Source: Rhodocollybia butyracea (taxonomy: Eukaryota; Basidiomycota; Agaricomycetes; Agaricales; Omphalotaceae). Taken from it: a stretch of DNA of 64,000 bases. The stretch spans positions 186,001 through 250,000 of the forward strand of contig JADNRY010000029.1 in assembly GCA_015501585.1 (NCBI GenBank), written 5' to 3'. Every line of letters begins with the position of its first letter. The first letter of the stretch is position 1. The notes below the pieces were generated by a model. It saw nothing but the letters and a program-made list of their open reading frames with translations, was not told the DNA's origin and searched no databases. A program made the position numbers and the translations under genes. Positions 1 through 11,402 of the stretch are shown here, in pieces.

Positions 1-501
1 CACCCCAAATCACTCTCCATGGCGCATGCTTCCACAGCGTATTCTACTCATGGTGTCGACCCTCATGCGGGTTCCGATTCTCCCAGCCTTGCCCCACTCA
101 GCTCAGGGGAGGTAGGGAATGGCACCCAGGAACCTTGGCCGTTGGCTGTACGTCGCCCATCGCCACCACTACGACGACAGCCAGAGTAGAGGCCCAGGGG
201 CAACGCATCATGTGTGCTCATAACGATGGTGACGAGGAAGAGACGACGGAACCTGAAGAGGAAGTGAAGTCCAAACCTTGGAACCGTCGAGGCAAAGTTT
301 GGTTTTTCAAGCCAGAAGCAGCCGCCAAAGAACGGAAAGCCCTGTAGCGGCGCGTAGCTCAAGCGCTCAAGCACAGTTAGGCGGTTGGGATATCATTCAT
401 ATATACATTATTGGCGTCGAGGTATTCTTGGTTTCTACACAATTAATAGCAATATTAACAGTACTTCCGTATCGTGTCAACTTGGATCCATTGCGAAAGG
501 G

Positions 502-1352
502 TTATGTTTTAAGATTCTTGTAAATGATGGTTCCGTCGTCGGCGATGACTTTGAAGCGGACTAGTAGGAATATCGCTATTAAGAGACACAACGAAGATAC
601 AGGAAGAAACGCACGTATTTCGAAAGGAACACCCTTTTCTCGACGGATACTAGTAAAGTAAACTGTTCCAGTACCTGGGACGATATACGTCATTGATACA
701 GAAGAGAAAAAGTATACAACGCACCTCTGGAACCTTTGATCCTAAAGCTAATATCGATATTTCCTTGCATAGTGGAAATCTGACGAACAAAGCCTCATTA
801 GAATATCTCGCTCATCTTAGAAAGAACGTACCGAGCCAATAATCCTGGGATCGCCATTCAACCACCATTCACCTTGCATCCGTATTGCATCTCCAAGAAC
901 AACTCTCAGCTCTTCATCCACTCTCAGCTCGCGCATAATCTGCTTCACTACCGAACTAGAGATCTTTTCCTGGTTCGTCACATAAGCGAGAAACACAGCC
1001 CATCCAGCTACCCCGACGACGGAAAAGGCCAATATCGTAGGCCAGTTGCTCTGATAATCCCTTGGTCAGGTTCTTTGAAAACATGTACTTGGTTCCGTAC
1101 TTTTATTCGGGGCAAATCTCTCTTTGTCTGCGGCGGAGGGTGCTTCAAGTGATATGGGCGAGGACGAGATGTCCCAGAATACATTGTGACGCTGGGAGAT
1201 TCTGTCATAGGATTTTGCCGGCTAGTTGTTGAAAGACATTTTCGCGACGACTGCGTAAAGTGGTTTTGTAGTTTTTGTCGGGATAGAACTGTCGTTGTAA
1301 AGGGAGAGCGACGTGTCATTAGGAGTTTGGAGACTGTAGAATAAGTGGTCAT
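502..1352 (-). CDS. COA1: Cytochrome c oxidase assembly factor 1 (Coa1)
   Basis: Coa1 is a mitochondrial inner-membrane protein that helps Cox1 mature during complex IV assembly. Five exons can be joined: 1352-1101, 1050-832, 779-725, 674-615 and 560-502. The four introns are 47-54 nt, all GT-AG, and the product is about 214 aa. The N-terminus is rich in Ser/Thr/Arg, as in a mitochondrial presequence. One transmembrane helix follows (SVVGVAGWAVFLAYV), then the family blocks 'TNQEKISSSVVKQIM', 'EWWLNGDP', 'MQGNIDISFRIKGS', 'GTVYFTSIRREKG' and 'VRFKVIADDG'. The blocks only become contiguous once the introns are removed, which supports the model. The start is the first ATG of the presequence frame; longer upstream frame is open but has no family similarity. 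The tRNA-Leu gene lies about 450 bp upstream on the other strand. Confidence 0.9.
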
Positions 1353-1806
1353 GGTTGCTGAGGATACACAAGGTCGAAAATAACTAATGGAGCGAACGGA
1401 GCAACTGAAATCCAAACCGATTCTTGGTTTCACATGAAAGAATTTCGTGATAAGATAGCAGAGATTAGCTTGGCCGGTTCCTGCCGAGCTTTCGTTCCCG
1501 ACTCTCACTCCCACTCCATGCACATCTAATTTACCATTCTTGCACAAAACTACGTATCGGACATTCGTATGGAGCTCTATCTGGAAAATAAAGCCACAGG
1601 GTACCATTCGGAGTATTCGGCCTAGGGATGTTTTTTTTGGTGACACACTGGCCTCGTCGCTTCTCTTTATAACCGGCACCTTGAGATAGAGTCGCATCTT
1701 TTGCTGAACAACACAACTGGGATGCAACTGGAACTTTTCTTAGACATTGCCCAGATAGGTAAGCGAGTTTGGGCACTTGTACAATATAGTTTGTCAAGTT
1801 AGACAT
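1353..1806. other. COA1 upstream region, no separate gene
   Basis: This stretch lies between the COA1 start and the tRNA-Leu gene. A minus-strand frame is open through most of it but shows no family motif and its first codon touches the tRNA. It most likely holds the COA1 promoter and 5' leader. Confidence 0.5.
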
Positions 1807-1909
1807 GGTGAGATGGCCGAGTGGTCTAAGGCGCTAGATTTAGGATTGGACTTCGGTCCTTGATTCTCTCTAGTCATTCGTGGCGTGGGTTCAAATCCCA
1901 CTCTCATCA
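1807..1909 (+). tRNA. tRNA-Leu(UAG) with intron
   Basis: The acceptor arm GGTGAGA pairs with TCTCATC, including one G-T pair. Box A (TGGCCGAGTGG) and box B (GGTTCAAATCC) are canonical. The anticodon stem CTAGA pairs with TCTAG once a roughly 23-nt intron after the base 3' of the anticodon is removed, leaving anticodon TAG. The tRNA has the long variable arm of a class II species. Leucine is assigned from the anticodon. Confidence 0.9.
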
Positions 1910-4425
1910 TTAGTCAATCAATTCAATGGGAAATATTTTTCGCAGTCTTCTCCAGCCTTTTTTAAGTTGAGAAAGGTATCACAAAAAGGCTTTCAATCCG
2001 TCGTGAAACACCTCAACAATATGAAGCCAACTTGGCGATAGAGTATTTTAATTTGCAAAGTGACGGCCCCAACCAGAGTAAGTGTTTATACCGAGTAGCT
2101 CAGCTATGAATTATGTATCTTTTATCAACAGCTACTATGCCTTTCCTTCCACTGCGATTTTTTGACCTTTGTGAAAAGAAAGACCATTTAACAATGAAGA
2201 GGGCACTGGGCAGTAGATTGTAGCTATAACAAGCCACCAGACTTACATCACCATTATGTTGAGGAAGAAGACTTCTTGTATGTTGCTTGAAGCCTAACAC
2301 AGGGAAGGCTTCGTCGTCTGCGACTACGCTTGCTCCTTGGTAGGCGCCTCAGCGAGCTTAGGCTTAGCTTAACCTTTAGCTCGGTGATTGTTGCTAGAGC
2401 CTGGGAAGTAGTCAACACAAAACCTGAACGAGAAAAAAGGAGCATCACACAGCTTCCTGTTGTCGTCATAACTTGACCAAGCTCTCTTCCATTATAAGGT
2501 TCCGCCTCTGTTCGATCAGAAGCTTGACAGGTGCAGCACTATCGAGACCCAAAGATATTGCGATCATGACTAGAAAGTGTGGTTAACAACTTCATAAAAT
2601 TGTAGAGCGAGGTCTACCTGTATAATCGCTCTTGCTCTCAGCGGTTCGCAATAGCAGAGAGGTCAGTGGCCAACGTTTTCGGGACGTGTTTTTGCTGTAG
2701 ATAGGTGAGTAGAGGAGGAGAAATAAAGAAATCTTACAAAAAATATTTTCGGCTTTGAGTCGCATGTGTGTCATGAGGGTCTTGCAAGCAGTCTTACCCA
2801 ATACTGCATCTGCTTTGTTGCCTTGAGACGCTCCCATGTCATACAGTTTTTAAAAAGAGATATGTAGACCTTCCCCAAGCGATATCCCACGAACCCTAAA
2901 ACCCAGCAACATATGAGCTGTAATTGAGGGCAAGAGTGGGCAATGTCTTGTATGGACTACCTGCAGTCTTGATGTCCTCGCGGAAAACAACCTGCTTCTT
3001 GATTTGTTGTCGTAGCTGGAGCATTATTGTTTTCTGCGAGGGTCTTGAGGCGATATGATTTCTTCTATGCAGTTTACGTTTTCAAGAATTGTTTTCCTCG
3101 AGAGCGAGAGAATGAGACGCAAGACGATACACGATACCGGTTATTCGGTCTTCGTGTTTCATGTCGGGTCGAAAGAGCAGGTCCTGGTAAACAGTGTCAT
3201 TCTGCCTACTAATGACCTTTGATGAGGTCCATGCGAACACGGACCAGGATATATGGACGAGAGACGTTAGTTTCGTTTGGGACCAAGTGGAAAATGAGGG
3301 TGCCCCATACAAGAGCTTCGCTGGAACGAGTGTAGGAAGAGGCTTCCACGATGGCGCCTGGACGAGCGGCACCGGCGACAGACAAAAGATTGAGGGCGAC
3401 GATTTGAGTTCGCATTCGTTTGATGTGAAAGATATCTTGGCAAGAATAGGTCGCTTGAACTATGATTCATAGACATTGGGGCTCGACACCTTTTATTACG
3501 CGACCTGAAGTGAAATTTTCATCGAGGAATTGGGGAGAGTTGATGAAGGCTGCGAGTTTCCTTTGAGACAGCTACGCCAGTGCATCAAGGAGAGAATGAA
3601 AGAAAGACGTGGCTATATCTTTTGAGGGTCTGTAGTCAAATGAACTCCGAGTTTTTGCCTATCAACGCGGTTGCCAGATAGCGAAGGAACCCTTTTATAT
3701 CACATTCTGGGAAAAACATGAATTGTTTCCATCCGATTGAGAAGTTTACGCACCTAAAGGAGGTACGGACGACGATATCTCTTGGAATCAAATCCATACC
3801 ACGAGTCTTTTCTACATCTGCTGCATAATTGGGGCAGTACGCCTTTAGTTTCTGCGGTTTTGCTCTGTTGGACGCATGATCTTTTTGTTATGAAAGATAT
3901 TCAGATCTTCGTTGTAAAGTGCTTGTATAGCCTAGGTTTGTTCTTTACACTCATGTAGAACCTCCGCATCACTACGTCGGCCTCTTGAGATTGGAGTAAC
4001 AGGAGGGAGAAGATGAAACATTGGAAATGTCGTGGGCGCCTATGCACTAAACAGGGCATGAATGCATGACCCGCCGGCTCTTCACTTCGTCTGGCATAGA
4101 ACGATAGTTCAAACGTTCTAGTTAAGAGGATTCGTGAATAGGTATATATCCTCTGGAATTATATAAATAATCTGATACATATAGTGTCCAGTGTAGAATG
4201 ACGGGGACGCGTTTCGAAAGGTAGATGGCTTTGGTGTAGACTCGGACGTGGTGGACAGGATTAGGTGATGGATGAAAAGGCCCTCGGCTGGACACACCAT
4301 TTTCTCAACAATGTCCTGTGGTGGTCCTAGTTTGTTCTATCTCAAGTCAAAGTTCAAGGGCACTTTGTCATTCATAAGTAGAACAATTCATATACAAGTA
4401 GATACAAGTTTGCTATGCAAGCTTG
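1910..4425. other. No confident gene; possible small minus-strand exons
   Basis: No long open frame crosses this 2.5 kb. Several short minus-strand segments look exon-like. One starts with an ATG near 3023 and is followed by a GT donor; another near 2540-2470 has a non-random composition; another ends in a Lys/Ala/Glu-rich tail near 2330-2290. They could belong to one or two intron-rich genes, but I could not join them into a consistent protein or recognise a family. The segment 3194-3472 is also open on the plus strand. From 3480 to 4425 I see nothing. Confidence 0.3.
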
Positions 4426-4990
4426 CTAGTTGTGCATCTGCCACAACGTCTCCTTCTTTTCCAAATACCCTTTCTCGGTAAACATCACTCCCTCATCCTT
4501 CAAAATTTCCAGCTTTCTTCGGCATTGTATTTTCGTCTTGCTCTCTGGTCCCCACTCGCCGAGAAAGCCACCAATATAAAGCGTTGAGGCGATTACGCGG
4601 TGGCATGGTATGTATGGTGCAAATGGGTTGTTGCGAAGCGCGTTTCCGACTGTGACAGATATTAAGACATGAGAAGAGATGGCACAACAATGGAAGACTC
4701 GCCTGAACGAGGAGACCCTCCGACTACTCGACACACATCAGCGTATCGAACAACTTGTCCCTTGGGTATCGACTTTGTAAAATCGTATACGTCCCACTGA
4801 TGCTGAGTTACACCCTTCGATAGTACCGGGTATATGCTTAAGTACTTATGGACCAGACGAAAGACTCTAGGCAAAAACTTACCTTTCCAGACAACCTTCT
4901 GAATGCATCTCTCTCAGCTTTACTTGTCGGGTAGAATATTTGTTTATTTTTGAGAATTGAGCTGGTGCTTGAAGATCGAACAGCGGGCAT
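4426..4990 (-). CDS. O6-alkylguanine-DNA alkyltransferase-like protein
   Basis: This protein is predicted to remove alkyl groups from O6-alkylguanine in DNA by transfer to its own cysteine, or to bind such lesions for nucleotide excision repair. Three exons give about 151 aa: 4990 to about 4883, 4814-4703 and 4649-4426. The active-site motif PCHRV is present and complete in exon 3, preceded by 'VGNALRNNPF'. The helix-turn-helix region 'IPKGQVVRYADV' is in exon 2. It covers only the C-terminal DNA-binding domain, as in small fungal alkyltransferases and alkyltransferase-like proteins; the retained Cys argues for real transferase activity rather than an ATL, which carry Trp there. The second intron appears to be GC-AG (TTCAG/GCGAGT to CACAG). 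The start is the first ATG of the frame. Confidence 0.82.
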
Positions 4991-5504
4991 TCTGAGTTCT
5001 GAGCGGTGGTAGGTGGTGGTCAAAGAGTGAAAGGCTGAAAGCTTGACTCATAACCTTCAGATTAGAAAGATGGAACGCGGCTCCGGCTCAGGGCTGGGTA
5101 ATCGCATCACGTGGATACAGTTGCGTCACGCGACAGCACGTGAAGATAAGATAAGTATGTATTGATAAGTATTGTTGTGCTATCGAGTTGGAGTATACTG
5201 TGATCCCTGATAGCACCTGAGAAAGACTATGTCTAATCTCTAGTGGTACTTGGGCTTGGCCCCACGTAGTACACGCGGGACGTCGAAGCTTCGTTACTCG
5301 TATCAACCAGACTCGCTCCAGACAGCAAGCTTGACAGCAAGACAGAAGTGGCGCGGACAAAGCCCATCTCCGGGGAGGGCCCAGAGAACCAGATATAAGC
5401 TTCCTTTGCTTTTGTAGTCTCTAAATGATGAACAACACATGCCCCTCCGACGCAAGGACTACATACACGGTACATAGTATATACCTTCTTGAACGGAGAT
5501 ATCC
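4991..5504. other. Spacer between alkyltransferase and NTPase relic
   Basis: Minus-strand frames across 5088-5508 are open but show no family signature. They may be the eroded 3' end of the adjacent Crinkler/RHS-type gene. No other feature is visible. Confidence 0.35.
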
Positions 5505-7254
5505 TCATCGATGCGAAAGATATATGCGTGGTGGCAGTTCTAGTTTTGCCGGTGCAGGTTCAGAGCGATTGTTTATTACAAATGTCAAGGAGTTCTCGAC
5601 GTGGAAGAAACGATCTGCGTCATCGGTCCTCGTCCACGAATGAGTTTTCGTGCCTTGTCCGAGTTGCTGTGGAGGTTCCATACGGTGAAGTTGCCAAATG
5701 CCCCCCTTCATGATGCTTTACTGTGATCTCAATGCAGTATACTACTGGCTAAAGCCTTGGTCCCAGGAGTTGGGAAGCCAAGGCATATATAATAGAGTTT
5801 TCGGCTCGCAACCTCAAGATTTTCATCGATGATCCTAAGTACCCTTTTATACAGGTATTCGGAAGGGGCGGTGACAATAAACTTTTGACGGTCGTGGTCA
5901 CCGAGCGGAAACACTGACAGCAGCATATACCCAGAAACACTGACAGCAGCATATACCCAGCTTCTTCGGGGAGCCGCAAGGAAGAGGGTCTCGAGGTGAA
6001 GGCAAGCTTGACGGCCCGCTCATTCATGGCCAGAGCAGCTCCTTCGATTTCCTCCTCAAGCAAGGATATATTAGAAGCATAGCGGTATGCGTCCCTAGCA
6101 GATCCCCCATATTGCGCTCTGAAGTCAACAAGGGAGTTCACAGTTGGGGGGAAACGTACACGCAACTGAAGTTGAAGCCTATAAACCCCATGAGTAATAA
6201 CACCAACAGCGTGGATGAGAACATACCCAGATATGAGCTCTTCAGCGCTCCAGGGTTTCATCACCAAATAATATACATCTTTCTGCTTCTTTCCCCATTC
6301 TATTCTAAACTCTCGAGGGAAGAACCAAATATGCTAGGCTGTTCAACAGGAAATCCGGAACATCTGTAAGGTCGCGGTTTGAGTCCACGAGACACCACGT
6401 GTTGCGTGGTATCATTTTCGAAAGGTAGCCGGGGTACACTCCTGGAACCTTGAGCAAATAGAGAAGATTATCCTTCCACAGAAACCTGGGGTCGGTCATA
6501 ATCAGCGTTGGAAGATTTTCCGCGCGTCTGAGATGCCATATGAGAAAGAGAAACCGCATTTTTCCTGATACATATAGAGCAGTCAACATAAACAGACAAT
6601 TAGGCATGAAATAGGCATAATCACCGATACCAGGAAGACCAGTAGCGATTAGGCCCGAGATGCTCGTGGTGGAAGACTGATTTTCGACCAACGCAAATGG
6701 GTTGGGAAAAACATCCATGGTGTTAATGTCTGAGGCCGTAACCAAGGGAATAGCATGAGGGTCTGAGAGGTCGATATTGGGTACCATGGCACTCGAAGAA
6801 GAGTCGGGTTGATCACGAGTGGCGTTCCTCTCCTCATTTTCCTCTTGTTTAGTATCGGAGCTGGATTTAAAAAAGCGAGTCAATAGATAGACTTACAAAG
6901 TCCAGAAATCGCTTACTGGTCCAGAATCGGGGTTTGTTTAGGCTTATCCTGTGTCTCCCTATCCAGCTGTCTTCCTTTCGCCGACTGCTTGGTGGACTCG
7001 GCGTATCGTTCGTTCTCCAAAGCACTCGCTTCCGGCAATTTCATCCATTTTAGGATCGTGTAAATGAGGTCAATGTATTCCTGACGGATGAGAGTGCCTT
7101 CCATCGAGGTTTGTTCCATGCCATCTAGCATCCAGATATGGGACGGAACTGTGGCCCTTGGCGAAACATTTTTTACAGGGACTTTCCGAGGAGGGATTAC
7201 TAGTACTGACCATGGGTCATCTCTGAGAATAGAAAAGCATGAATTATCTGACAT
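5505..7254 (-). pseudogene. Crinkler/RHS-type NTPase gene, frameshifted
   Basis: It resembles the Crinkler/RHS-type proteins expanded in basidiomycetes: a head region, a P-loop NTPase and a nuclease-like tail. Function here is unknown. The head (7254-6913, motifs 'PWPVL'-like 'PWSVLVIPP' and 'IRQEYID') joins the next exon through a GT-AG intron at about 6916-6870. A second intron (about 6632-6570) splits the P-loop; spliced it reads GLPGIGKM, with Met where Ser/Thr normally sits. Downstream motifs 'DPRFLWKD', 'NTWCLVDSN', 'MKPWSAEEL', 'SARDAYRYA' and 'APSEYLYKR' follow the family order. At 5909-5960 a 26-bp tandem duplication shifts the frame inside the conserved 'GYMLLSVF' segment, and a second frame change is needed near 5720 to reach the last conserved stretch. 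It is therefore probably a recent pseudogene, unless the duplication is an assembly error. Confidence 0.72.
5909..5960. repeat. 26-bp perfect tandem duplication
   Basis: Two exact adjacent copies of a 26-bp unit lie at 5909-5934 and 5935-5960. Because 26 is not a multiple of three, the second copy throws the minus-strand Crinkler/RHS-type reading frame out of register. Confidence 0.95.
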
Positions 7255-8126
7255 TGTTCAAGCTCAAGTTGGAACTCGACCTTCCTCGACGGAGAAGGGT
7301 CTCGTATTTAAGTTCTCAAATGATGTCATTGCGATACGTAAGTGAATGACTTTCTTTCCTTTCAGGAATTCCGAAGCAGATCAACACTTCAAGGCTTCAA
7401 ATTTCGAGCAAACCCCATGCTATCTCCAGGTCAATTGACAGATTCACAAGGACCAGCAGTACTATTACATATACTCGGTATCGTAAACTCAATGTAAGCT
7501 TGCTAGTCAATGAAATACATCAATCGTGACGGAATCCATACCGTTGTCAAAAAATGCGGGGTTGACAGTTACGGAGCTGGGGTCGGTGCAAGCTTTCCTT
7601 CACCACTGTTTTCCCCCTTGAGCGTGGCGGCAGCAAGATCAGATCCAGACCGATAAAGTACTTCAAACGTCGGGAGAGGTCAAAGCTGGGAATATCAACC
7701 AGCGACTTGCCGCTTGCCGAGCCAACGTATGCGCATTACCCTATTTTCTCTCTAAATGAAGTATAAGCGTAATACGGCCAATTGGAGCGCTACACAGCCC
7801 TTCGCTTATTTAATTGGTCGGCTCGATGAAAGACCGAGTAAGTAGACATCCCGGTCTCGAATTAATAGGCCTAACTTTTGGCATAGTCACATAATCACCA
7901 ATTGTAAGTAGGTATAATAGCATAAATGCAGAGCATAAGACGACGTGAATTATTTGTGCAGAGCCTACACATACAACATGTACATCCCATCAAGTAACTA
8001 TGCAGTAGACTCTCGAACTTTCGTTTCCTTCCGACCTGATGCGATAAATCGATACCAGTCAATAAAGGGCTCAATCTCTGCTGAGAACATACTTACAACA
8101 TATGGTCACATTGAGGTATTACTGCT
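7255..8126. other. Intergenic, no gene seen
   Basis: No coding signal is seen. The stretch around 7655-7710 matches 8995-9065 in part and forms the outer part of the tandem duplication that produced the two secreted-protein genes. Confidence 0.5.
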
Positions 8127-8597
8127 TTAATTGGACACACAACTAAAGGTGCTGGCTTCGTTGGCGAAATTAACGGTCGAAAGGTTGTCGACGGTCCCGT
8201 TAATCAACACCGAAGTGTCATCGCAGTCCTCACCACTAGTAGTTATTTGGCCCAGGGTGAGGCATCACTATAAAGATATTTTTATAACTACTCACCTGAA
8301 AAGCGTACATTCAATACCGGAAGAGGACTGAGCACTGTTGATAAGGTCGCCTTGTCCAGCGGAGACTACGCTGGTGCACGTCACGGGCAAGGTTTGAGAC
8401 GTCCAAGTCACACAGCTTCCCGACAAGTTGTTACCAGTGCACGTCACGAGAACTGTGATAGCGTCGGGAGAGTTGACAATATCGGTTTCTCCAGGTATTG
8501 CTACGTGAGCAACAGCAGCATTTGACCTGGGCACCAGAGCTATGGACGAAACCCAAGCAGCGTTAAGGAGAGCAAAGAGAGCGAGAGACCTGAACAT
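8127..8597 (-). CDS. Small secreted six-cysteine protein, copy A
   Basis: Two exons (8597-8296 and 8235-8127) around a 60-nt GT-AG intron give a 136-aa product. The first 20 or so residues form a signal peptide (MFRSLALFALLNAAWVSS). The mature part has six cysteines and an N-glycosylation site in 'INGTVDNL', and it ends 'SCVSN'. It is too short of cysteines for a hydrophobin (eight). It is paralogous to the gene at 9407-9854, with the same exon phase, cysteine order and C-terminus. I do not recognise a named family; a secreted effector-like or wall-associated role is inference. The longer upstream frame lacks signal-peptide character, so the internal ATG was chosen. Confidence 0.82.
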
Positions 8598-8666
8598 GGT
8601 GGAATTCGTAAAGGCAAAGCTGGGCGGACAAGCTTTAGCTGAGTGAAACTGGAGCACGCATCGAGC

Positions 8667-8673
8667 TTTTATA
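8667..8673 (-). promoter_or_regulatory. TATA box of secreted protein A
   Basis: TATAAAA on the minus strand lies about 70 bp before the ATG. The surrounding block (GCATCGAGCTTTTATA on the plus strand) is nearly the same ahead of copy B, so this core promoter was duplicated and kept. Confidence 0.65.
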
Positions 8674-9406
8674 GAACAAGACACGGTTATCTCGGGAACG
8701 AATTACGTTCGGAACCCGTCTATTCAACTGGCACGCTGCATGCAATTGGCTGTACAATAATGGCTTGACCATCTGTTGGACAAAAATCAGGATGTAGAGA
8801 AAGCATCACTCGGTAGGCCATCAGCAAAACTGTCCGGCACTATATGGCGCTGGAAACGGCCGTACTGTGCCATGACAGCATGAGAAAGGACTGGAGTTTT
8901 TCTAGACGAATATGAACGCTGGCACAGGAGCAACCCAGTACCGCTCAGTACATACATATATGCTTCTCAATTTAAACGGTATGGCTCGCCAAGGCACAAA
9001 GTACTTCAAACGTTTTCTGTTGGATCAGTTTCGGGAGAGGGAGCCAAAGCTAGGAATATCAATGGGGATTGTGACCGCGTGTCCTCTGGGTGGCGAATGA
9101 AGGGTAGATCCCCAGTCCCTTCGTTACCTTACTTAGTCGTTTAGCTGGCTGAAAGAGTGATCTGAAGACGGAAAAATCTGGAGAAACTCAGATCGAACTT
9201 AGTTTTAAGCGAGGTGTCGTAGGAGTGAATACCGCGCCATGTGTAAATCATTTATATAGTCGAATACAACACTATTGGGGAAACCAAAACAGATAGGCTT
9301 TCGAACCTTCGTCCCCCTCTGAGTTTGATCTAAAGCGATAATGCAGTCAATTAGTAGATATTCTTTTTGGTAGAGAGGAATCCACTGACAGCATAGTGCT
9401 ATTGCT

Positions 9407-9854
9407 TCAATTAGACACACAGCTAAAGCTGTTGGCCACGTTCGAGAAACCAACAACCGCGAGGTCGTTGATAGTCCCGTTAATCAGCTGTGAGTTGCCA
9501 TTGCAGAGCGTACCACTAGTAATTATACAAAGTCAGAAATCACCACAAAGACTTCCAATACATAGTTACTCACGTGAAAAATGTACATTGAATGCCAGAC
9601 GCAGTCGAAACGCTCTCGACATCGTTCGTCTGTCCAGCGCTATCTAGGCTGGTGCAACCCACGGGCAAAGTGGTAGACGTGAATTGCAGACAGCTCCTCA
9701 AATTGGTCTGGGTGCAAGTCTCGACGACATTGATAGCATTGGCAGAATTGACTACTTCAGCTGTAGCTGCAGCTGCGGTCGACTTGGGTACCAATGCTAC
9801 GGACGACACCAGAGCGGCATTAAGGAGAGCAAAGAGAGCGATGGACTTGAACAT
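9407..9854 (-). CDS. Small secreted six-cysteine protein, copy B
   Basis: Two exons (9854-9574 and 9515-9407) around a 58-nt intron give a 129-aa product. The signal peptide is MFKSIALFALLNAALVSS. Six cysteines follow in the same order as copy A, with 'INGTINDL' and the ending 'SCVSN' conserved. The second exon has the same length in both copies (109 nt). Copy B is shorter between the signal peptide and the first cysteine and has seven rather than eight residues between the first two cysteines. The sequence difference is well beyond that of a recent copy, so both have been kept for some time. Function unknown. Confidence 0.82.
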
Positions 9855-9932
9855 GGTGGAAGAGTACGGGTTCGTAAAGGCAAAGCTGGTTGACTAGCTT
9901 AAGCTGGGGTGTAACAGGGATATGCATCGAGC

Positions 9933-9939
9933 TTTTATA
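9933..9939 (-). promoter_or_regulatory. TATA box of secreted protein B
   Basis: TATAAAA on the minus strand, about 80 bp before the ATG, sits in the same GCATCGAGCTTTTATA context as copy A. Confidence 0.65.
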
Positions 9940-11402
9940 AGATGAGGAACTACGGTCTTGTCGGAAGCAAATTACGTTCAGTACCTGTTTATTCAACTGG
10001 CATGCGTAATAGTTACCTGTACAATGGCATTTGGATGGCCATCTGTTGGTTAGTGAAATCATTCAGATAAACAGTACAACGTACCTGCAACGTACTATTT
10101 ATTGTAAGTATGTCAGTTTACGCCAAGTATATACCGTGCATTCGGAATTCAACTAAGTCCAACGTTCCTTCCCGGTTCTTATACCAGGCCTGCTGCAAGC
10201 AAAGTCGTCACTGGCCGGAATCATCGAGAGACTCGAAAGCAGTCACAACAAACGTGGCCTTCGGTCTTCATTGGTCTGATGTACAGGCCAGTACGGCGTA
10301 CATTGTTGTTATCAATTGTGATAAGTATCATTTGATCAACAGTCTTGAAGAAGTTGACTGACTATACAAGGGCTGCACGCTGAGTGGTCACGGCAAGGTC
10401 ACGGAATTAAAGCTATCGCAGTCTTCGCATGTGTTTCTGTCGGAGGGTGCGTATCAATGTTATACACGTTTTCCTTGTTGTCCGATGAATTTTTGTTGAA
10501 GGAGATGTTTTTCGAGGAAATCATAGGATTCAATCCAAGCGAGCAGAAGTATCGATCGTTCCTAGCGCGTGTTCTGAGCACAAGGACCAGAATCAGAATG
10601 CGGGAAATGTGAAAAATAGAGCGTGCCGATGTTACTAGAGTCTAGAGCGGTTCACTGGCTGCTGCCTTCGGTTTTGCGAGCCAACATCATGTCGTCAGAA
10701 GTTATCCAGGACAGGCAGCGGCGAGCATTGGAATTGGGTCAAATCAAAATGTACATCAACTTGACATCCATCTTCTGCTGGGAAGGAAGGAAGGGAACAA
10801 GAAATGAATAATGTACTTGGCATGGTCCCAATGAGCGCTGGAACTCTGGGATGTCGATGAGCGCTTTGATTGACTCTTGACAGATCTTGGACAAATCTGG
10901 GCTGACTCCGAGGAGACTTTGCATCAAGATTCGAGTTTTATTTCGTCAAGAGAGAGAGCTTGATACTCAAGTAGAACTGAAGGAGATAAAAACGCTGAGC
11001 AAGACTAAACGGCAACCAATTCATGTTGGCCCGGGCATGTGATGCAAATGTAGGTCCACATTCTGGCGTAGCTTCTGATTAGCATGCGCAGAACGTGAGG
11101 CGTTTCCAACAAGCTTTAACCGTTTCAAGTAAACCTTGAACATGCTTGATTTATTGGCTTGTTGTGTTCTTCGTATCTAATTCAATAGTCAGTCAGTTGT
11201 TTTCTTGTAAGAAGCTCGAGAAGGAAAAACTTATTATGGTGAGGCTGTTCTCGTAGATCACCGAAAGAGATTCGAACGTGGAGTTGGAGCCCACAAGCAG
11301 TGGATATAAAAAGTGTTGCCTACCTTGGTTTTGAGGCTCAAACGTTCATTTTTCATCTTCGACTGGGTTTACGCCACAAAAACCACCGAACACTTTTCCT
11401 TT
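9940..11402. other. Intergenic, no confident gene
   Basis: Short frames occur on both strands. One minus-strand stretch (about 10927-10815) looks mildly coding (contains 'SIKALIDIPEFQ') and is followed by a possible GT donor, but no partner exon or family could be found. Otherwise I see nothing. Confidence 0.35.

Larger units (their letters stand above)
7655..9065. repeat. Duplicated flank of the secreted-protein pair
   Basis: The sequence near 7655-7710 (AAGTACTTCAAACGT, then GGGAGAGG and AGCTGGGAATATCAA) recurs at about 8998-9062 with small changes. This places the ends of a duplicated unit of about 1.3 kb carrying the six-cysteine gene. Only the two short ends were compared; the span given covers one unit. 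Confidence 0.5.

Noticed and set aside
1531..1806. 91-codon minus-strand frame ahead of COA1
   Set aside because: It has no recognisable domain, overlaps the promoter and begins at the edge of the tRNA gene.
8292..8684. Longer N-terminus for secreted protein A
   Set aside because: The extra residues are not a signal peptide and overlap the TATA box; the internal ATG aligns with copy B.
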